A stretch of 64,000 bases of DNA, taken from contig NZ_JANZNT010000001.1 of assembly GCF_025153455.1 (NCBI RefSeq), positions 1,426,001-1,490,000 on the forward strand, given 5' to 3'. The stretch is from Sphingomonas sp. BGYR3. Its GTDB lineage: Bacteria > Pseudomonadota > Alphaproteobacteria > Sphingomonadales > Sphingomonadaceae. Below are positions 1 through 8,592 of this stretch, one piece after another. How positions within the stretch are numbered: position 1 is the stretch's first letter; each line of letters begins with the position of its first letter. The notes under the pieces were generated by a model. It was not told the origin of the DNA and searched no databases. It saw nothing but the letters and a program-made list of their open reading frames with translations. Position numbers and translations under genes: made by a program.

Positions 1-10
1 TCTGGCAAAT

Positions 11-27
11 GGGGCGACTTGCGCCCC
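11..27. terminator. Short GC-rich hairpin upstream of the pirin gene
   Basis: Bases 11-16 (GGGGCG) and 22-27 (CGCCCC) form a 6-bp stem with a 5-base loop. It lies before the first gene and may end transcription of a gene to the left of the window. There is no T-run after it, so the terminator call is weak. The rest of 1-83 shows only a purine-rich ribosome site (AGAGAG) before the pirin start. Confidence 0.3.
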
Positions 28-83
28 GCCTCGCGCTATTCTGATCCCCGACCCGCGATTCCGCGCCAGAAGAGAGATATCCG

Positions 84-1016
84 ATGAGCGACTGGACCGA
101 TTTCGGAGCCGATTCGGCTGCCGACAGCCTGATTCATCAGGTCATCCGCCCGACCAGCCATGACCTTGGCGGGTTCAAGGTGCATCGCACCCTGCCCTCC
201 CGTCCGCGGACGATGGTCGGCCCGTTCATCTTTTTCGACCAGATGGGCCCCGCCCGCCTGCCCAAGGGCGAGGGGATCGACGTGCGGCCGCATCCGCATA
301 TCAACCTGTCGACCGTCACCTATCTGTTCGGCGGGGCGATCGACCATCGCGATTCGCTCGGCACCTTTGCCACGATCGAGCCGGGTGCGGTCAACCTGAT
401 GACGGCGGGGCGCGGCATCGTCCATTCCGAACGCTCGCCCGGCGCGGAACGCGCGCATGGACCGGAGCTGTCCGGCATCCAGACCTGGCTCGCCCTGCCC
501 GATCATCTGGAGGAGACGGATCCCGCGTTCCAGCATGTGCCGCGGGCCGAATTGCCGGTGCTGGAGGATTCGGGCGTGCGGGCGCGCATCATCATGGGCA
601 CGCTGTGGGGCCGGACCGCGCCGACCACGACCCATGCCGGCACCATCTATGCCGACATCCTGCTGGGCGCGGGGGCGAGCGTGCCGATCGATGCCGATGC
701 GGACGAACGCTGCATCTATGTGGCGATGGGCGATGCGACGCTGGACGGCATGACGCTGGAGCCGCAACTGCTGTACGTGCTGCGCCCCGGCATCGCCGCC
801 ACGCTGACCAGCAGCCGCGGCGGCCGCGTGATGCTGGCGGGCGGCGAGGCCTTTCGCACCGAACGCCATGTCTGGTGGAACTTCGTCTCATCGAGCCGCG
901 ACCGGATCAACGAGGCCAAGCGCGCGTGGAAGGCCGGCGAGTTTCCGACCGTACCCGGCGATGACAAGGAATATATCCCCATCCCCGAAGTGCCCAAGAC
1001 GGTCAGCTATCCGTGA
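84..1016 (+). CDS. Pirin family protein
   Basis: A 310-residue bicupin of the pirin family. The four metal ligands of pirins are visible in the N-terminal cupin: His70 and His72 in a HPHINLSTVTY segment, then His114 and Glu116 in GIVHSE. Spacing matches that known for pirins. Family members are iron-binding nuclear or cytosolic regulators, or quercetin 2,3-dioxygenases; substrate specificity cannot be told from sequence. The start has an AGAGAG ribosome site about 7 bases upstream. Its stop overlaps the GTG start of the following hydrolase, so the two are probably co-transcribed and translationally coupled. Confidence 0.88.
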   Translation: MSDWTDFGADSAADSLIHQVIRPTSHDLGGFKVHRTLPSRPRTMVGPFIFFDQMGPARLPKGEGIDVRPHPHINLSTVTYLFGGAIDHRDSLGTFATIEPGAVNLMTAGRGIVHSERSPGAERAHGPELSGIQTWLALPDHLEETDPAFQHVPRAELPVLEDSGVRARIIMGTLWGRTAPTTTHAGTIYADILLGAGASVPIDADADERCIYVAMGDATLDGMTLEPQLLYVLRPGIAATLTSSRGGRVMLAGGEAFRTERHVWWNFVSSSRDRINEAKRAWKAGEFPTVPGDDKEYIPIPEVPKTVSYP

Positions 1017-1903
1017 GCACGGGGCAGCACCGGATCGCGCTTGCCACCGGCGTTGCACTGGATGTGTGGACGGCGGGCGATCCTGCCGCCCCCGCCATGA
1101 TCTTTCTGCACGGCTTTCCCGAATCGCACCGCACCTGGCGGCATCAGATGGCCGAGTTTGCCCGCGACCATTTCGTCGTCGCGCCCGATCAGCGCGGCTA
1201 TGCCCGATCGGACAAGCCGGCGGACGTCGCGGCCTATGCGCCGGAACATCCCGTTGCCGACCTGATCGCGCTGGCCGATCATCTGGGCATCGGCCGGTTC
1301 ACCCTGGTGGGGCATGACTGGGGCGGCGCCATCGCCTGGATGGCCGCGCTGCGCCATGCCGACCGGATCGAACGGCTGATCATCGCCAACGCGCCGCACC
1401 CGCTGATCTTTCAGCGGACATTGTTCGACGATGCGGACCAGCGCGCCGCCAGCCAGTACATCACTGCGTTCCGCAATCCGGGGATCGAGGCGCATTTGGA
1501 CGCGATTGGCCTGTCCGCCTTTTTCGACACCAGCTTTGCCCGGCACGCCGACCCCGCGCTGCTGGTCGGGGAAAAGCCGGCCTATCTCGACGAATGGTCG
1601 CAACCGGGCGCGATCACCGCCATGCTGAACTGGTATCGGGCCAGCGCGATCCAGGTGCCGGCAATCGGCGAGGCGCCCACGCGCCCCGCCTGGCTGGACG
1701 GCCCGTTCCCCCCGATCGCCATGCCGACCCTGGTCATCTGGGGCATGAAGGACAGCGCGCTGCTGCCCTGTCAGCTGGACGGTCTGGACGCACTGGTTCC
1801 GCAGCTCAGCATCGCGCGGATCGAACAGGCGGGCCATTTCGTGCCGTGGGAGGCGCCTGCCGCCGTCAACACCGCCATCCGGGGCTGGCTGGCCAGCGCC
1901 TGA
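1013..1903 (+). CDS. Alpha/beta hydrolase, epoxide hydrolase / haloalkane dehalogenase-like
   Basis: A 296-residue alpha/beta-hydrolase starting at GTG that overlaps the pirin stop (GTGA). It shows the oxyanion-hole motif HGFPE at residues 33-37 and the nucleophile elbow GHDWGG with Asp102 as nucleophile. Asp, rather than Ser, is typical of epoxide hydrolases and haloalkane or fluoroacetate dehalogenases. The acid lies in a WGMKD segment and the catalytic His in QAGHFVPWE near residue 275. The halide-binding pattern is not certain, so epoxide hydrolase is favoured but the substrate is unknown. It converges on the DUF2332 gene with 7 bases between. Confidence 0.85.
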   Translation: MSTGQHRIALATGVALDVWTAGDPAAPAMIFLHGFPESHRTWRHQMAEFARDHFVVAPDQRGYARSDKPADVAAYAPEHPVADLIALADHLGIGRFTLVGHDWGGAIAWMAALRHADRIERLIIANAPHPLIFQRTLFDDADQRAASQYITAFRNPGIEAHLDAIGLSAFFDTSFARHADPALLVGEKPAYLDEWSQPGAITAMLNWYRASAIQVPAIGEAPTRPAWLDGPFPPIAMPTLVIWGMKDSALLPCQLDGLDALVPQLSIARIEQAGHFVPWEAPAAVNTAIRGWLASA

Positions 1904-1910
1904 GCAGCGT

Positions 1911-2939
1911 TCAGCCGGTCCAGTCGACCCACGCGCCATGGGCATGGCTGGTCCCCAGCACCCGCCGCGTTCCATCCGGCCACAATGTCAGGGCGATTTC
2001 CACACAGGATCGCCCCTCGTCCCATTCGAAACTGATCCAGGCCAGCGGGCGCGCAGCCGTTGCCGCCCGCCCGGCCGCGGCCATTGCCCGCGCCACCCGA
2101 TCCCGGCCCGCCGCGTCCAGATATTGCAGGACGATGGAATGAAACACCGCCCGGCCGGTCCCTTCGGCCTGCGGCAGGGCAAGCTGCGCCTCAAGCCAGT
2201 CGGCGGCATCGCCCCGGTCGATGCGCGGCGGATGCACGGCAGCCATCGCCAGCGCCGCCTCCAGCCGGGCCATCCGTTCCGTCTGATCGGGCCAGCAATA
2301 GGCGCGCAGCCGCTCCTTGGTCCCCTCGTTCAGCGGATCGAGCGGGTCGCGATCCACCCCGCGCGTCTGTGTCACCTGCACTGGGGCGGCCGGTGGCGGC
2401 GGCCCGCGCCATGACGGCGCAATGCGAAGCAGGCTGAGCGCATTGCCGGCGCGAACGCCGCCCAGATCATAGGCAAAGCGGTGCAGATTGAGGTTGAGGC
2501 CAGCGCTCGATCCCAGTTCCAGCAGCTCGAACGGCACCGAAAACCGCGCTACTGCACACAACAGCGCGGCCATGATCGGCCCTGCGCGATACACTTCGTT
2601 CGTCTGGGGCGGGGATTGCATCCATTGTGCCACCCAATCGTCATGCGCCGCCAGCGTCGCCCCGATCACGGCATCGAAATCGCCGTCCAGTGCGTGATAG
2701 AGCGCAACCAGCGCCGGATTGGCCCGCCTGCGGGCAAGCGCGTGCATGGCCGCTGAAAAGCGCAGCGCAACCGCCGCCTCGCTTCGGCTGCCCGGCCAAT
2801 CGGCGATCATCTGTGCCGTTCGCGGCCCCCGGGACAGCATCCGCGCGCCCGCCTCCAGCACCGATGCGGTAAAGGGCGATTGCATCGTGCGGCAGATCGC
2901 GGCCTGCCGCTGGAATTCGCCACCATCGCCGCTTGTCAT
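1911..2939 (-). CDS. DUF2332 family protein
   Basis: A 342-residue protein matching the DUF2332 family, recognised from the segment [19 protein letters not shown] and the C-terminal ISFEWDEGR... segment. The [11 protein letters not shown] stretch looks like a nucleotide- or SAM-binding loop, but no reaction is established for the family. An open frame continues upstream to 3218, but that part lies antisense to hisG; the ATG at 2939 ([13 protein letters not shown]) leaves a 61-base divergent gap before hisG and is chosen. The hisG promoter must lie in that gap or within this gene. Confidence 0.8.
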   Translation of the reverse strand: MTSGDGGEFQRQAAICRTMQSPFTASVLEAGARMLSRGPRTAQMIADWPGSRSEAAVALRFSAAMHALARRRANPALVALYHALDGDFDAVIGATLAAHDDWVAQWMQSPPQTNEVYRAGPIMAALLCAVARFSVPFELLELGSSAGLNLNLHRFAYDLGGVRAGNALSLLRIAPSWRGPPPPAAPVQVTQTRGVDRDPLDPLNEGTKERLRAYCWPDQTERMARLEAALAMAAVHPPRIDRGDAADWLEAQLALPQAEGTGRAVFHSIVLQYLDAAGRDRVARAMAAAGRAATAARPLAWISFEWDEGRSCVEIALTLWPDGTRRVLGTSHAHGAWVDWTG

Positions 2940-3000
2940 CCCAGCGTTTCCAAGCCCCTTGTTGCGCGCCAGCCATACCCCAGATAAAGCGCCGCAGCCA

Positions 3001-3663
3001 ATGACCCAGCCATTGATCATCGCCGTGCCCAAGGGGCGCATTCTGGACGAGGCCCTGCCCGTGCTGCGCGCGGTCGGCATCGAACCGGAAGCTGCGTTCA
3101 GCGACGATGGCAGCCGGGCATTGCGCTTTGCCACCAGCGATCCTGCCATCGACCTGATCCGGGTGCGGGCGTTCGACGTCGCCACCTTTGTCGCGCATGG
3201 GGCCGCGCAACTGGGCATCGTCGGTTCGGACGTGCTGATGGAATTCGATTATTCGGAACTGTACGCGCCCGTCGACCTTGGCATCGGCCATTGCCGCCTG
3301 TCGATCGCAGAGCCAGCCGATCTGGCCGCGACCGATGATCCGCGCGGGTGGAGCCATGTGCGCGTGGCGACCAAATATCCCGGTGCGACCCGCCGGCATT
3401 TCGAGGCGCGCGGCGTTCAGGCCGAATGTGTGAAGCTGAATGGCGCGATGGAGCTGGCACCCAAGCTGGGTCTGGCACCGCGCATCGTCGACCTGGTGTC
3501 ATCGGGCCGCACCTTGCGCGAGAACGGACTGGTCGAGGTTGAAGTGATTGCCGAAGTGTCGAGCCGCCTGATCGTCAATCGCGCCGCGTTCAAGACGAAC
3601 CCGCGCGTCGTTCCCCTGATCGATGCGTTCCGCCGGGTGGTCAGCGAAAGCCGCGCGGCATGA
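3001..3663 (+). CDS. hisG: ATP phosphoribosyltransferase, short form
   Basis: HisG catalyses the first step of histidine synthesis, joining ATP and PRPP. The protein is 220 residues and begins [32 protein letters not shown] and the PRPP-binding segment [16 protein letters not shown] are clear. It lacks the C-terminal regulatory ACT-like domain of the roughly 300-residue long form. It is therefore the short type that works as a complex with the regulatory subunit HisZ, which is not in this window. An open frame extends upstream, but the ATG at 3001 matches the family start. Its stop overlaps hisD by ATGA. Confidence 0.93.
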   Translation: MTQPLIIAVPKGRILDEALPVLRAVGIEPEAAFSDDGSRALRFATSDPAIDLIRVRAFDVATFVAHGAAQLGIVGSDVLMEFDYSELYAPVDLGIGHCRLSIAEPADLAATDDPRGWSHVRVATKYPGATRRHFEARGVQAECVKLNGAMELAPKLGLAPRIVDLVSSGRTLRENGLVEVEVIAEVSSRLIVNRAAFKTNPRVVPLIDAFRRVVSESRAA

Positions 3664-4949
3664 TCCGGCTGGATACCAGCGATGCCGGCTTTGCCGATGC
3701 GTTCGATGCCCTGGTCAATGCCCGGCGCGAAGCGGATAGCGACGTGTCGCGCGATGTCGCTGCGATTATCGCCCGCGTTCGTGCGCAGGGGGACGATGCG
3801 GTCCGCACACTGACCGTCGATTTCGACCGGCACGACCTGGATCGCACCGGCTGGCGCATCCCGCGCGAGGCGTGTGTCGAGGCGCTGAACGGACTGGAAC
3901 CGGGCCTTCGGCAGGCGCTGGAACTCGCCCGCGATCGCATCGCCGCCTATCATGAAAAGCAGCGGCCGCAGGACAGCGTAACGGAAGAGCCGAACGGCAT
4001 CCGCACCGGTGCGCGATGGAGCGCGGTTTCGGCGGCTGGCGTGTATGTACCGGGCGGCCGGGCGGCCTATCCGTCCTCCGTCCTGATGAACACCGTCCCG
4101 GCCAAGGTCGCGGGCGTCGACCGGCTGGTCATGGTGACGCCGACGCCCGGCGGCGAAGCGAACCCGCTGGTGCTGGCCGCGGCTGCGCTGGGCGGCGTGG
4201 ACGAGGTCTGGCGGATCGGCGGGGCACAGGCGGTCGCCGCCCTTGCCTATGGCACGGATCGCATCCGGCCGGTCGATGTCATCACCGGCCCGGGCAATGC
4301 CTGGGTCGCAGAGGCAAAGCGCCAGGTATACGGCGTAGTCGGCATCGACATGGTGGCCGGGCCCAGCGAGATCGTCGTCGTTGCCGATGGCCGGAACGAC
4401 CCCGAATGGACCGCCGCCGATCTGCTCAGCCAGTCGGAACATGATCCGACCAGCCAGTCGATCCTGTTCACCGATGACGCCGGCTTTGCCGATAAGGTCG
4501 CCGCCGCTGTGGATCGTCAGATCGACACGCTGTCGACCGCCCGCGTGGCGCGCGCCGCATGGGACGCCAACGGGGCGATCATCCTGGTCCCGTCGCTGGC
4601 CGATGCGATCCCGCTGGTCGACCGGCTGGCCCCGGAACATCTGGAGCTGGCTTGTGACGATGCGGACGCCCTGTTTGCGCAGGTCCGCCATGCCGGTTCC
4701 GTGTTCCTTGGCCGCCATACGCCAGAGGCGGTGGGCGATTATGTCGCCGGGCCGAATCACGTGCTGCCAACCGGCCGGCGCGCGCGGTTTTCCAGCGGCC
4801 TTTCCGTGCTGGATTTCATGAAGCGGACCAGTTTCCTCTCGCTCGGCCCGGCCGGCCTTGCGGCGATCGGCCCGGCCGCCGTCGCGCTGGCCGAGGCGGA
4901 GGGCCTGCCCGCCCATGCCCGATCGGTTGCGCTGCGCCTGTCGAGCTGA
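3660..4949 (+). CDS. hisD: Histidinol dehydrogenase
   Basis: HisD performs the last two oxidations of histidine synthesis (L-histidinol to L-histidine) with NAD and zinc. The 429-residue length is normal. Visible family segments are [19 protein letters not shown], the zinc-region [12 protein letters not shown], the catalytic-region APEHLEL, and the C-terminal [37 protein letters not shown]. It starts inside the hisG stop, so hisG and hisD are coupled. A gap of about 100 bases to nusB contains an inverted repeat TCGCGA/TCGCGA (near 4967-4982) but no gene. Confidence 0.97.
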   Translation: MIRLDTSDAGFADAFDALVNARREADSDVSRDVAAIIARVRAQGDDAVRTLTVDFDRHDLDRTGWRIPREACVEALNGLEPGLRQALELARDRIAAYHEKQRPQDSVTEEPNGIRTGARWSAVSAAGVYVPGGRAAYPSSVLMNTVPAKVAGVDRLVMVTPTPGGEANPLVLAAAALGGVDEVWRIGGAQAVAALAYGTDRIRPVDVITGPGNAWVAEAKRQVYGVVGIDMVAGPSEIVVVADGRNDPEWTAADLLSQSEHDPTSQSILFTDDAGFADKVAAAVDRQIDTLSTARVARAAWDANGAIILVPSLADAIPLVDRLAPEHLELACDDADALFAQVRHAGSVFLGRHTPEAVGDYVAGPNHVLPTGRRARFSSGLSVLDFMKRTSFLSLGPAGLAAIGPAAVALAEAEGLPAHARSVALRLSS

Positions 4950-5049
4950 CCACTATTCGTTGGTGTCGCGACCCGTCGCGATGCCTTGATCCATCCCCCC
5001 GTTTCTCGGCTTCGCCCGAACCGAACGGGTTGCTATGCAAGTGATATCC

Positions 5050-5511
5050 ATGCCCAGTCCAACGTCGAAATCCCGAACCCAGGCCCGCGCCGCCGCCCGT
5101 CTTGGTGCCGTCCAGGCCCTGTATCAGCAGGAGATGGAGCGCACGCCGCTGGTCCAGCTGTTGTCGGAATTTCATCAGCACCGATTGGGTGCCAGCATCG
5201 AAGGCGTGGATTATGCCGATGCCGATGTGCATTTCTTTGATGATGTGGTGAAGGGCGTGGATGCCCGGCGGGAAGAGATCGACACGCTGGTTGCGTCCAA
5301 ACTCTCGTCCGGCTGGTCGCTCGACCGGCTGGACAAGCCGATGCGGCAGATCCTGCGGTGCGGCACCTATGAGCTGCTGGCCCGGCCCGATGTGCCGACC
5401 GGCGCGGTCATCAGCGAATATCTGGATGTCGCCGACGCCTTTTACGACAAGCGCGAAAAGAATTTCGTCAACGGCCTGCTCGATGCCGTGGCCAGGCAGG
5501 TCCGCGGCTGA
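5050..5511 (+). CDS. nusB: Transcription antitermination factor NusB
   Basis: NusB binds boxA RNA with NusE (S10) and takes part in rRNA antitermination. The 153-residue protein is all-helical in pattern: N-terminal ARAAARLGAVQALYQQEM, and the C-terminal ILRCGTYELLARPDVPTGAVISEYLDVADAFYDKREKNFVNGLLDAVAR is the family signature. An upstream in-frame ATG at 5035 would add five residues (MQVIS); the ATG at 5050 is preferred because it gives the usual short Ser/Arg-rich lead-in. It lies 100 bases after hisD and 5 bases before the DUF4169 gene. Confidence 0.93.
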   Translation: MPSPTSKSRTQARAAARLGAVQALYQQEMERTPLVQLLSEFHQHRLGASIEGVDYADADVHFFDDVVKGVDARREEIDTLVASKLSSGWSLDRLDKPMRQILRCGTYELLARPDVPTGAVISEYLDVADAFYDKREKNFVNGLLDAVARQVRG

Positions 5512-5516
5512 TCCCC

Positions 5517-5693
5517 ATGGGCGATGTCGTCAACCTTCGGGCGGCACGCAAGGCAAGGGCGCGGGCCACCGCCGAAGCGACAGCAGCGGCCAATCGCGCG
5601 CTGCACGGGCGGACCCGGGCGGAGCGGGAGCGCGATGCGGCGGAAGCTGCGCGGCGCGAGCGGCTGCTGGACGAGGCGCGGCGCGACCCTTGA
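5517..5693 (+). CDS. DUF4169 family small protein
   Basis: A 58-residue protein beginning MGDVVNLRAARKARARA and ending in a run of Arg/Glu/Ala helix (RAERERDAAEAARRERLLDEARRDP). This matches the DUF4169 family, small proteins common in alphaproteobacteria whose function is not known. It is predicted to be one long charged helix. It starts 5 bases after the nusB stop with no clear ribosome site of its own, so it is probably translated by coupling. A bidirectional terminator follows 23 bases downstream. Confidence 0.75.
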   Translation: MGDVVNLRAARKARARATAEATAAANRALHGRTRAERERDAAEAARRERLLDEARRDP

Positions 5694-5715
5694 TGTACCG
5701 ACAGGCCTGAAAGGC

Positions 5716-5750
5716 AAAAACCCCGGCGGCGTTGCGGCCACCGGGGTTTT
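5716..5750. terminator. Bidirectional intrinsic terminator between nusB/DUF4169 and fliC
   Basis: Arms AAAACCCCGG (5717-5726) and CCGGGGTTTT (5741-5750) are perfect inverted repeats with a 14-base loop. The A-run on the left and the T-run on the right make it work in both directions. It closes the his/nusB unit on the plus strand and flagellin on the minus strand. A second, imperfect G/C-rich inverted repeat lies at about 5777-5818. Confidence 0.85.
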
Positions 5751-5829
5751 CCTGCCCTCCGCTAGGGAAGGCGACTGCGGTCCGGCCCCACCCGCTATTG
5801 GGGGGGCGGGGGGACCGGTACGCGTCAGC

Positions 5830-6648
5830 TTAACGCAGCAGCGACAGCACGCCCTGCTGGCTCTGGTTCGCCTGGGCCAGCATCGCGGTCGACGCCTGGC
5901 TCAGGATCTGCGCCTTGGCGAGCGCCGTCGTTTCGGCGGCGAAGTCCGCGTCCTCGATCCGGCTGCGCGCGTCGGTCAGGTTGGTCATGTTCTGCGTCAG
6001 GTTGTTGACGACCGACTGCAGGCGGCTCTGGCTGGCACCCAGCGTGGCGCGGCTGGTCGAGATCGACTCAATCGCGGTGTCCAGGGTGTCGAGCGCGTCC
6101 GAAGCGTCCGTCGCGTCCGAAATGTCGACGGCGATCGCGTCGGTCAGATCGATTTCCGACAGGTCGAGCGCAACGGTCTCACCGGCGTTCGCGCCGACCT
6201 GGATCGAAACGCTGCCGCCCGAACCGGCGGTGCCGTCGAACAGCTTCACGCCGTTGAACTCGGTGTTCGCCAGGATGTCCGTCAGCTGACCCTGCAGTTC
6301 GGTGACTTCGGCCTGCAGGTTGGTGCGGTCTTCGTCCGAATAGGTGCCCGAAGAGGACTGCACGGCCAGTTCACGGACGCGCTGCAGGATGTTGGTCACT
6401 TCGTTCAGGCCACCTTCGGCGGTCTGAGCCATCGAGATGCCGTCATTGGCGTTGCGGACCGCCTGGTTCATGCCGCGGATCTGCGAGGTCATGGACGTGG
6501 CGATGGCGAGGCCGGCGGCGTCGTCCTTCGACGAGTTGATGCGCTTGCCGGTCGACAGGCGCTCCATCGACGCCGACAGGGCGCTGTTGGCCGACGACGA
6601 CGCGTTGCTGGCGCGCAGGGCGCTGATGTTGGTTCCGATTACAGTCAT
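5830..6648 (-). CDS. fliC: Flagellin
   Basis: The filament subunit, secreted through the flagellar export apparatus. It has 272 residues. The N-terminal D0/D1 helices ([12 protein letters not shown]..., then [22 protein letters not shown]) and the C-terminal helices ([43 protein letters not shown]) are canonical. The middle is short, from roughly residue 145 to 185, and Asp/Ala-rich, so the variable D2/D3 domains are essentially absent. A ribosome site GGAGAT precedes the ATG. It is transcribed away from flbD, with a 283-base shared upstream region. Confidence 0.97.
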   Translation of the reverse strand: MTVIGTNISALRASNASSSANSALSASMERLSTGKRINSSKDDAAGLAIATSMTSQIRGMNQAVRNANDGISMAQTAEGGLNEVTNILQRVRELAVQSSSGTYSDEDRTNLQAEVTELQGQLTDILANTEFNGVKLFDGTAGSGGSVSIQVGANAGETVALDLSEIDLTDAIAVDISDATDASDALDTLDTAIESISTSRATLGASQSRLQSVVNNLTQNMTNLTDARSRIEDADFAAETTALAKAQILSQASTAMLAQANQSQQGVLSLLR

Positions 6649-6931
6649 GGTCCGATCTCCATCTACTTCCGGCTGGTCTGTCCCCCCAAACAGTGGGAGC
6701 GGTGAGTAGCCGTCAGGGTGAACGACAGGCTGTCCCCGACATTAAGCATTTTTTTCGGCAGCCCCACCGACAGCGTCCCGAACCGCGGAAATCCGCGGGG
6801 AATACCGGCACGTGCGCGCCCCGCCCGGCCGTGCCCACGCGGGCGCGGGGATCAGGGCGGTCGATTTTCCGCATGGTTTACGCTTCGTTTACCACATTGG
6901 CGGCATCACCCTGCTGAACAGGGGGTTTCCA
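6649..6931. promoter_or_regulatory. Divergent fliC / flbD upstream region
   Basis: This 283-base stretch has no gene and must hold the promoters of flagellin (minus) and of the flbD-fliE... operon (plus). It includes an unusual A/T patch (a run of seven T at about 6749-6755) near the fliC side, a GGAAATCC-centred inverted repeat within CCGCGGAAATCCGCGG (6783-6798), and a TTTA-N7-TTTA motif near flbD. I found no sigma-54 -24/-12 element of good quality on either strand. Confidence 0.6.
6877..6891 (+). promoter_or_regulatory. Possible CtrA-like site upstream of flbD
   Basis: TTTA (6877-6880), seven bases, then TTTA (6888-6891) gives the half-site spacing of the alphaproteobacterial CtrA box (TTAA-N7-TTAA), with one base changed in each half. 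It lies about 40 bases before the flbD start. CtrA control of early flagellar genes is established in other alphaproteobacteria; use of this degenerate site is inference. Confidence 0.25.
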
Positions 6932-8230
6932 ATGACCGTGATCCACGCCACGCCAGCCGTTCTCCAGTCGAAATTCACGCTGGTTTCGCAGTTGCGCGCC
7001 CAGGGCTTTGTCCTGGCCAAGGCCGGGGACCGGAACAGTGCAGGGGCGATGCACCTGGTGCTGGAGGGCGAGACCCCGGCGGTTCCCGCACGCACGCTGA
7101 TCCTGGGCGATGGCCCGCTGGAGGCCCGCCCCTTTCATGACGGGCAAAGCGCGCTGCTACGCTTTACCGCAGAGGATGGCGCGCTGGCGCAGGGTTATGC
7201 CGCGGCGCTGCTGAAGGGCGGAATGGCCCCGGTTGCCGCCGATCCGGAAAGCCTGGCGCTGTTCGCGCTGGCCGAACGTGTCGCCGGCGCCGATATCACC
7301 GTCCTGATCAACGGGCCGACCGGCACGGGCAAGGAAGTGATGGCCCGCACCATCCACAACCGCTCGGCCCGCCGCGATGGCCCGTTCATCGCGATCAACT
7401 GCGCCGCGTTGCCCGAAACCATGCTGGAAGCGATGCTGTTCGGCCATGTGAAGGGCAGCTTCACCGGCGCATCGTCGGGCGGCGAAGGCTTTTTCCGCGC
7501 TGCCAATGGCGGCACGCTGCTGCTCGACGAAATCGCCGAGATGCCGATCGGGCTTCAGGCAAAGCTGCTGCGCGCGCTTCAGGAACGCGAAGTCGTGCCG
7601 ATCGGCGCGACTGCGGCCGAACCCATCGACGTGCGCGTCATCGCCTGCGCCAACCGCGACCTTCAGGCCGAAGTGGCCGAGGGCCGGTTCCGCGCCGACC
7701 TTTATTACCGCCTGAGCGTCTTTCCGCTGTCGACCCGCGCACTGGCCGACCGGCCGGGCGACATTGCCGCGCTGGCCGCCGCAATGGTCGTCCGCCATGC
7801 CAGCACGCGCCAGATGCTGCCCGCGATCAGCGCGGACGCACTCGACCTGCTCGTCCGCCACGACTGGCCCGGCAATGCCCGCGAACTGGAAAATGTCATC
7901 CAGCGCGCCCTGTTGCTGGCGACGCTCGACCGGATCGAGGCTGGCGACATCATTTTCGACCGCCCGATGGTTCAGCAGTCTGCGCGCGTCGCCGCGCCTG
8001 CCCCGGTCGCGGCCCCAGTGCCCGCGGCCATCCCCACGGACGGTGCGGTGCCGCTGAGCAACATCGTCCAGATGAGCGAGTTTCAGGCGATCCGCGAAAC
8101 GCTGAAGGCGTGCGGCGGCAGCCGGATCGAAACCGCCCGCCGTCTTGGCATTTCCGAACGGACGCTGCGCTACCGGCTGGCCCGGCTGCGCGAACAGGGT
8201 GACGACAGCGCCCAGGCGGTGTCGGCATGA
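6932..8230 (+). CDS. flbD: Sigma-54-dependent flagellar transcription activator, FlbD type
   Basis: A 432-residue enhancer-binding protein. Residues 1-100 show no canonical receiver (no clear DD...D...K set). The AAA+ domain follows, with Walker A GPTGTGKE at 128-135, the sigma-54 loop GSFTGA at 175-180, Walker B GGTLLLDE at 193-200, and arginine-finger segment FRADLYYRL. An Ala/Pro linker leads to a Fis-type helix-turn-helix (ETARRLGISERTLRYRLARLRE). By position and type this is the FlbD-like activator of middle/late flagellar genes. An open frame runs upstream to 6812; the ATG at 6932 follows a GGGGG ribosome site. It overlaps fliE by ATGA. Confidence 0.88.
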   Translation: MTVIHATPAVLQSKFTLVSQLRAQGFVLAKAGDRNSAGAMHLVLEGETPAVPARTLILGDGPLEARPFHDGQSALLRFTAEDGALAQGYAAALLKGGMAPVAADPESLALFALAERVAGADITVLINGPTGTGKEVMARTIHNRSARRDGPFIAINCAALPETMLEAMLFGHVKGSFTGASSGGEGFFRAANGGTLLLDEIAEMPIGLQAKLLRALQEREVVPIGATAAEPIDVRVIACANRDLQAEVAEGRFRADLYYRLSVFPLSTRALADRPGDIAALAAAMVVRHASTRQMLPAISADALDLLVRHDWPGNARELENVIQRALLLATLDRIEAGDIIFDRPMVQQSARVAAPAPVAAPVPAAIPTDGAVPLSNIVQMSEFQAIRETLKACGGSRIETARRLGISERTLRYRLARLREQGDDSAQAVSA

Positions 8231-8589
8231 GCGCGATCCGCGGTGCCGGGGATGCCATGGGCATCGACCGGGTGATGCAGCTGCGCGCCCAGATCCTTGA
8301 GCGCAACCAGGCGCTGGCCAGGGCCAATCAACAGGCGGCAGCAACGCCGGTGGATCAGGCGCCGCGCCCCGCCAGCTTTGCCGATTCGATGCAGACCGCG
8401 CTGGCGCAGGTCAACGCGACCCAGACCCAGGCATCGGAACTGTCCGCCCAGTATGAGCGCGGCGAAACCATCGACATCGCCAAGGTGATGATGGCCCGCC
8501 AGCAGGCATCCGTCGCGTTCGAGGCGACGATGCAGGTCCGCAACAAACTCCTGTCCGCCTACAAGGACATCATGAGTATGCCGGTGTAA
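8227..8589 (+). CDS. fliE: Flagellar hook-basal body complex protein FliE
   Basis: FliE joins the MS-ring to the proximal rod and is an export substrate. This 120-residue protein has the family C-terminal half: FADSMQTALAQVNATQTQASELSAQYERGETIDIAKVMMARQQASVAFEATMQVRNKLLSAYKDIMSMPV. The N-terminal part is variable. The start overlaps the flbD stop (ATGA) and fliF follows after 3 bases. Confidence 0.95.
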   Translation: MSAIRGAGDAMGIDRVMQLRAQILERNQALARANQQAAATPVDQAPRPASFADSMQTALAQVNATQTQASELSAQYERGETIDIAKVMMARQQASVAFEATMQVRNKLLSAYKDIMSMPV

Positions 8590-8592
8590 TCC

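Noticed and set aside
6649-6931. Sigma-54 (-24/-12) or sigma-28 promoters before fliC and flbD.
   Set aside because: GGCACG-type half-sites occur (for example near 6806), but none has the GG and GC elements at the right distance.
6632-6949. fliC and flbD both begin with the same residues MTVI and near-identical first codons, perhaps a duplicated leader.
   Set aside because: The match is only about 12 bases and stops at once; chance or codon preference explains it.
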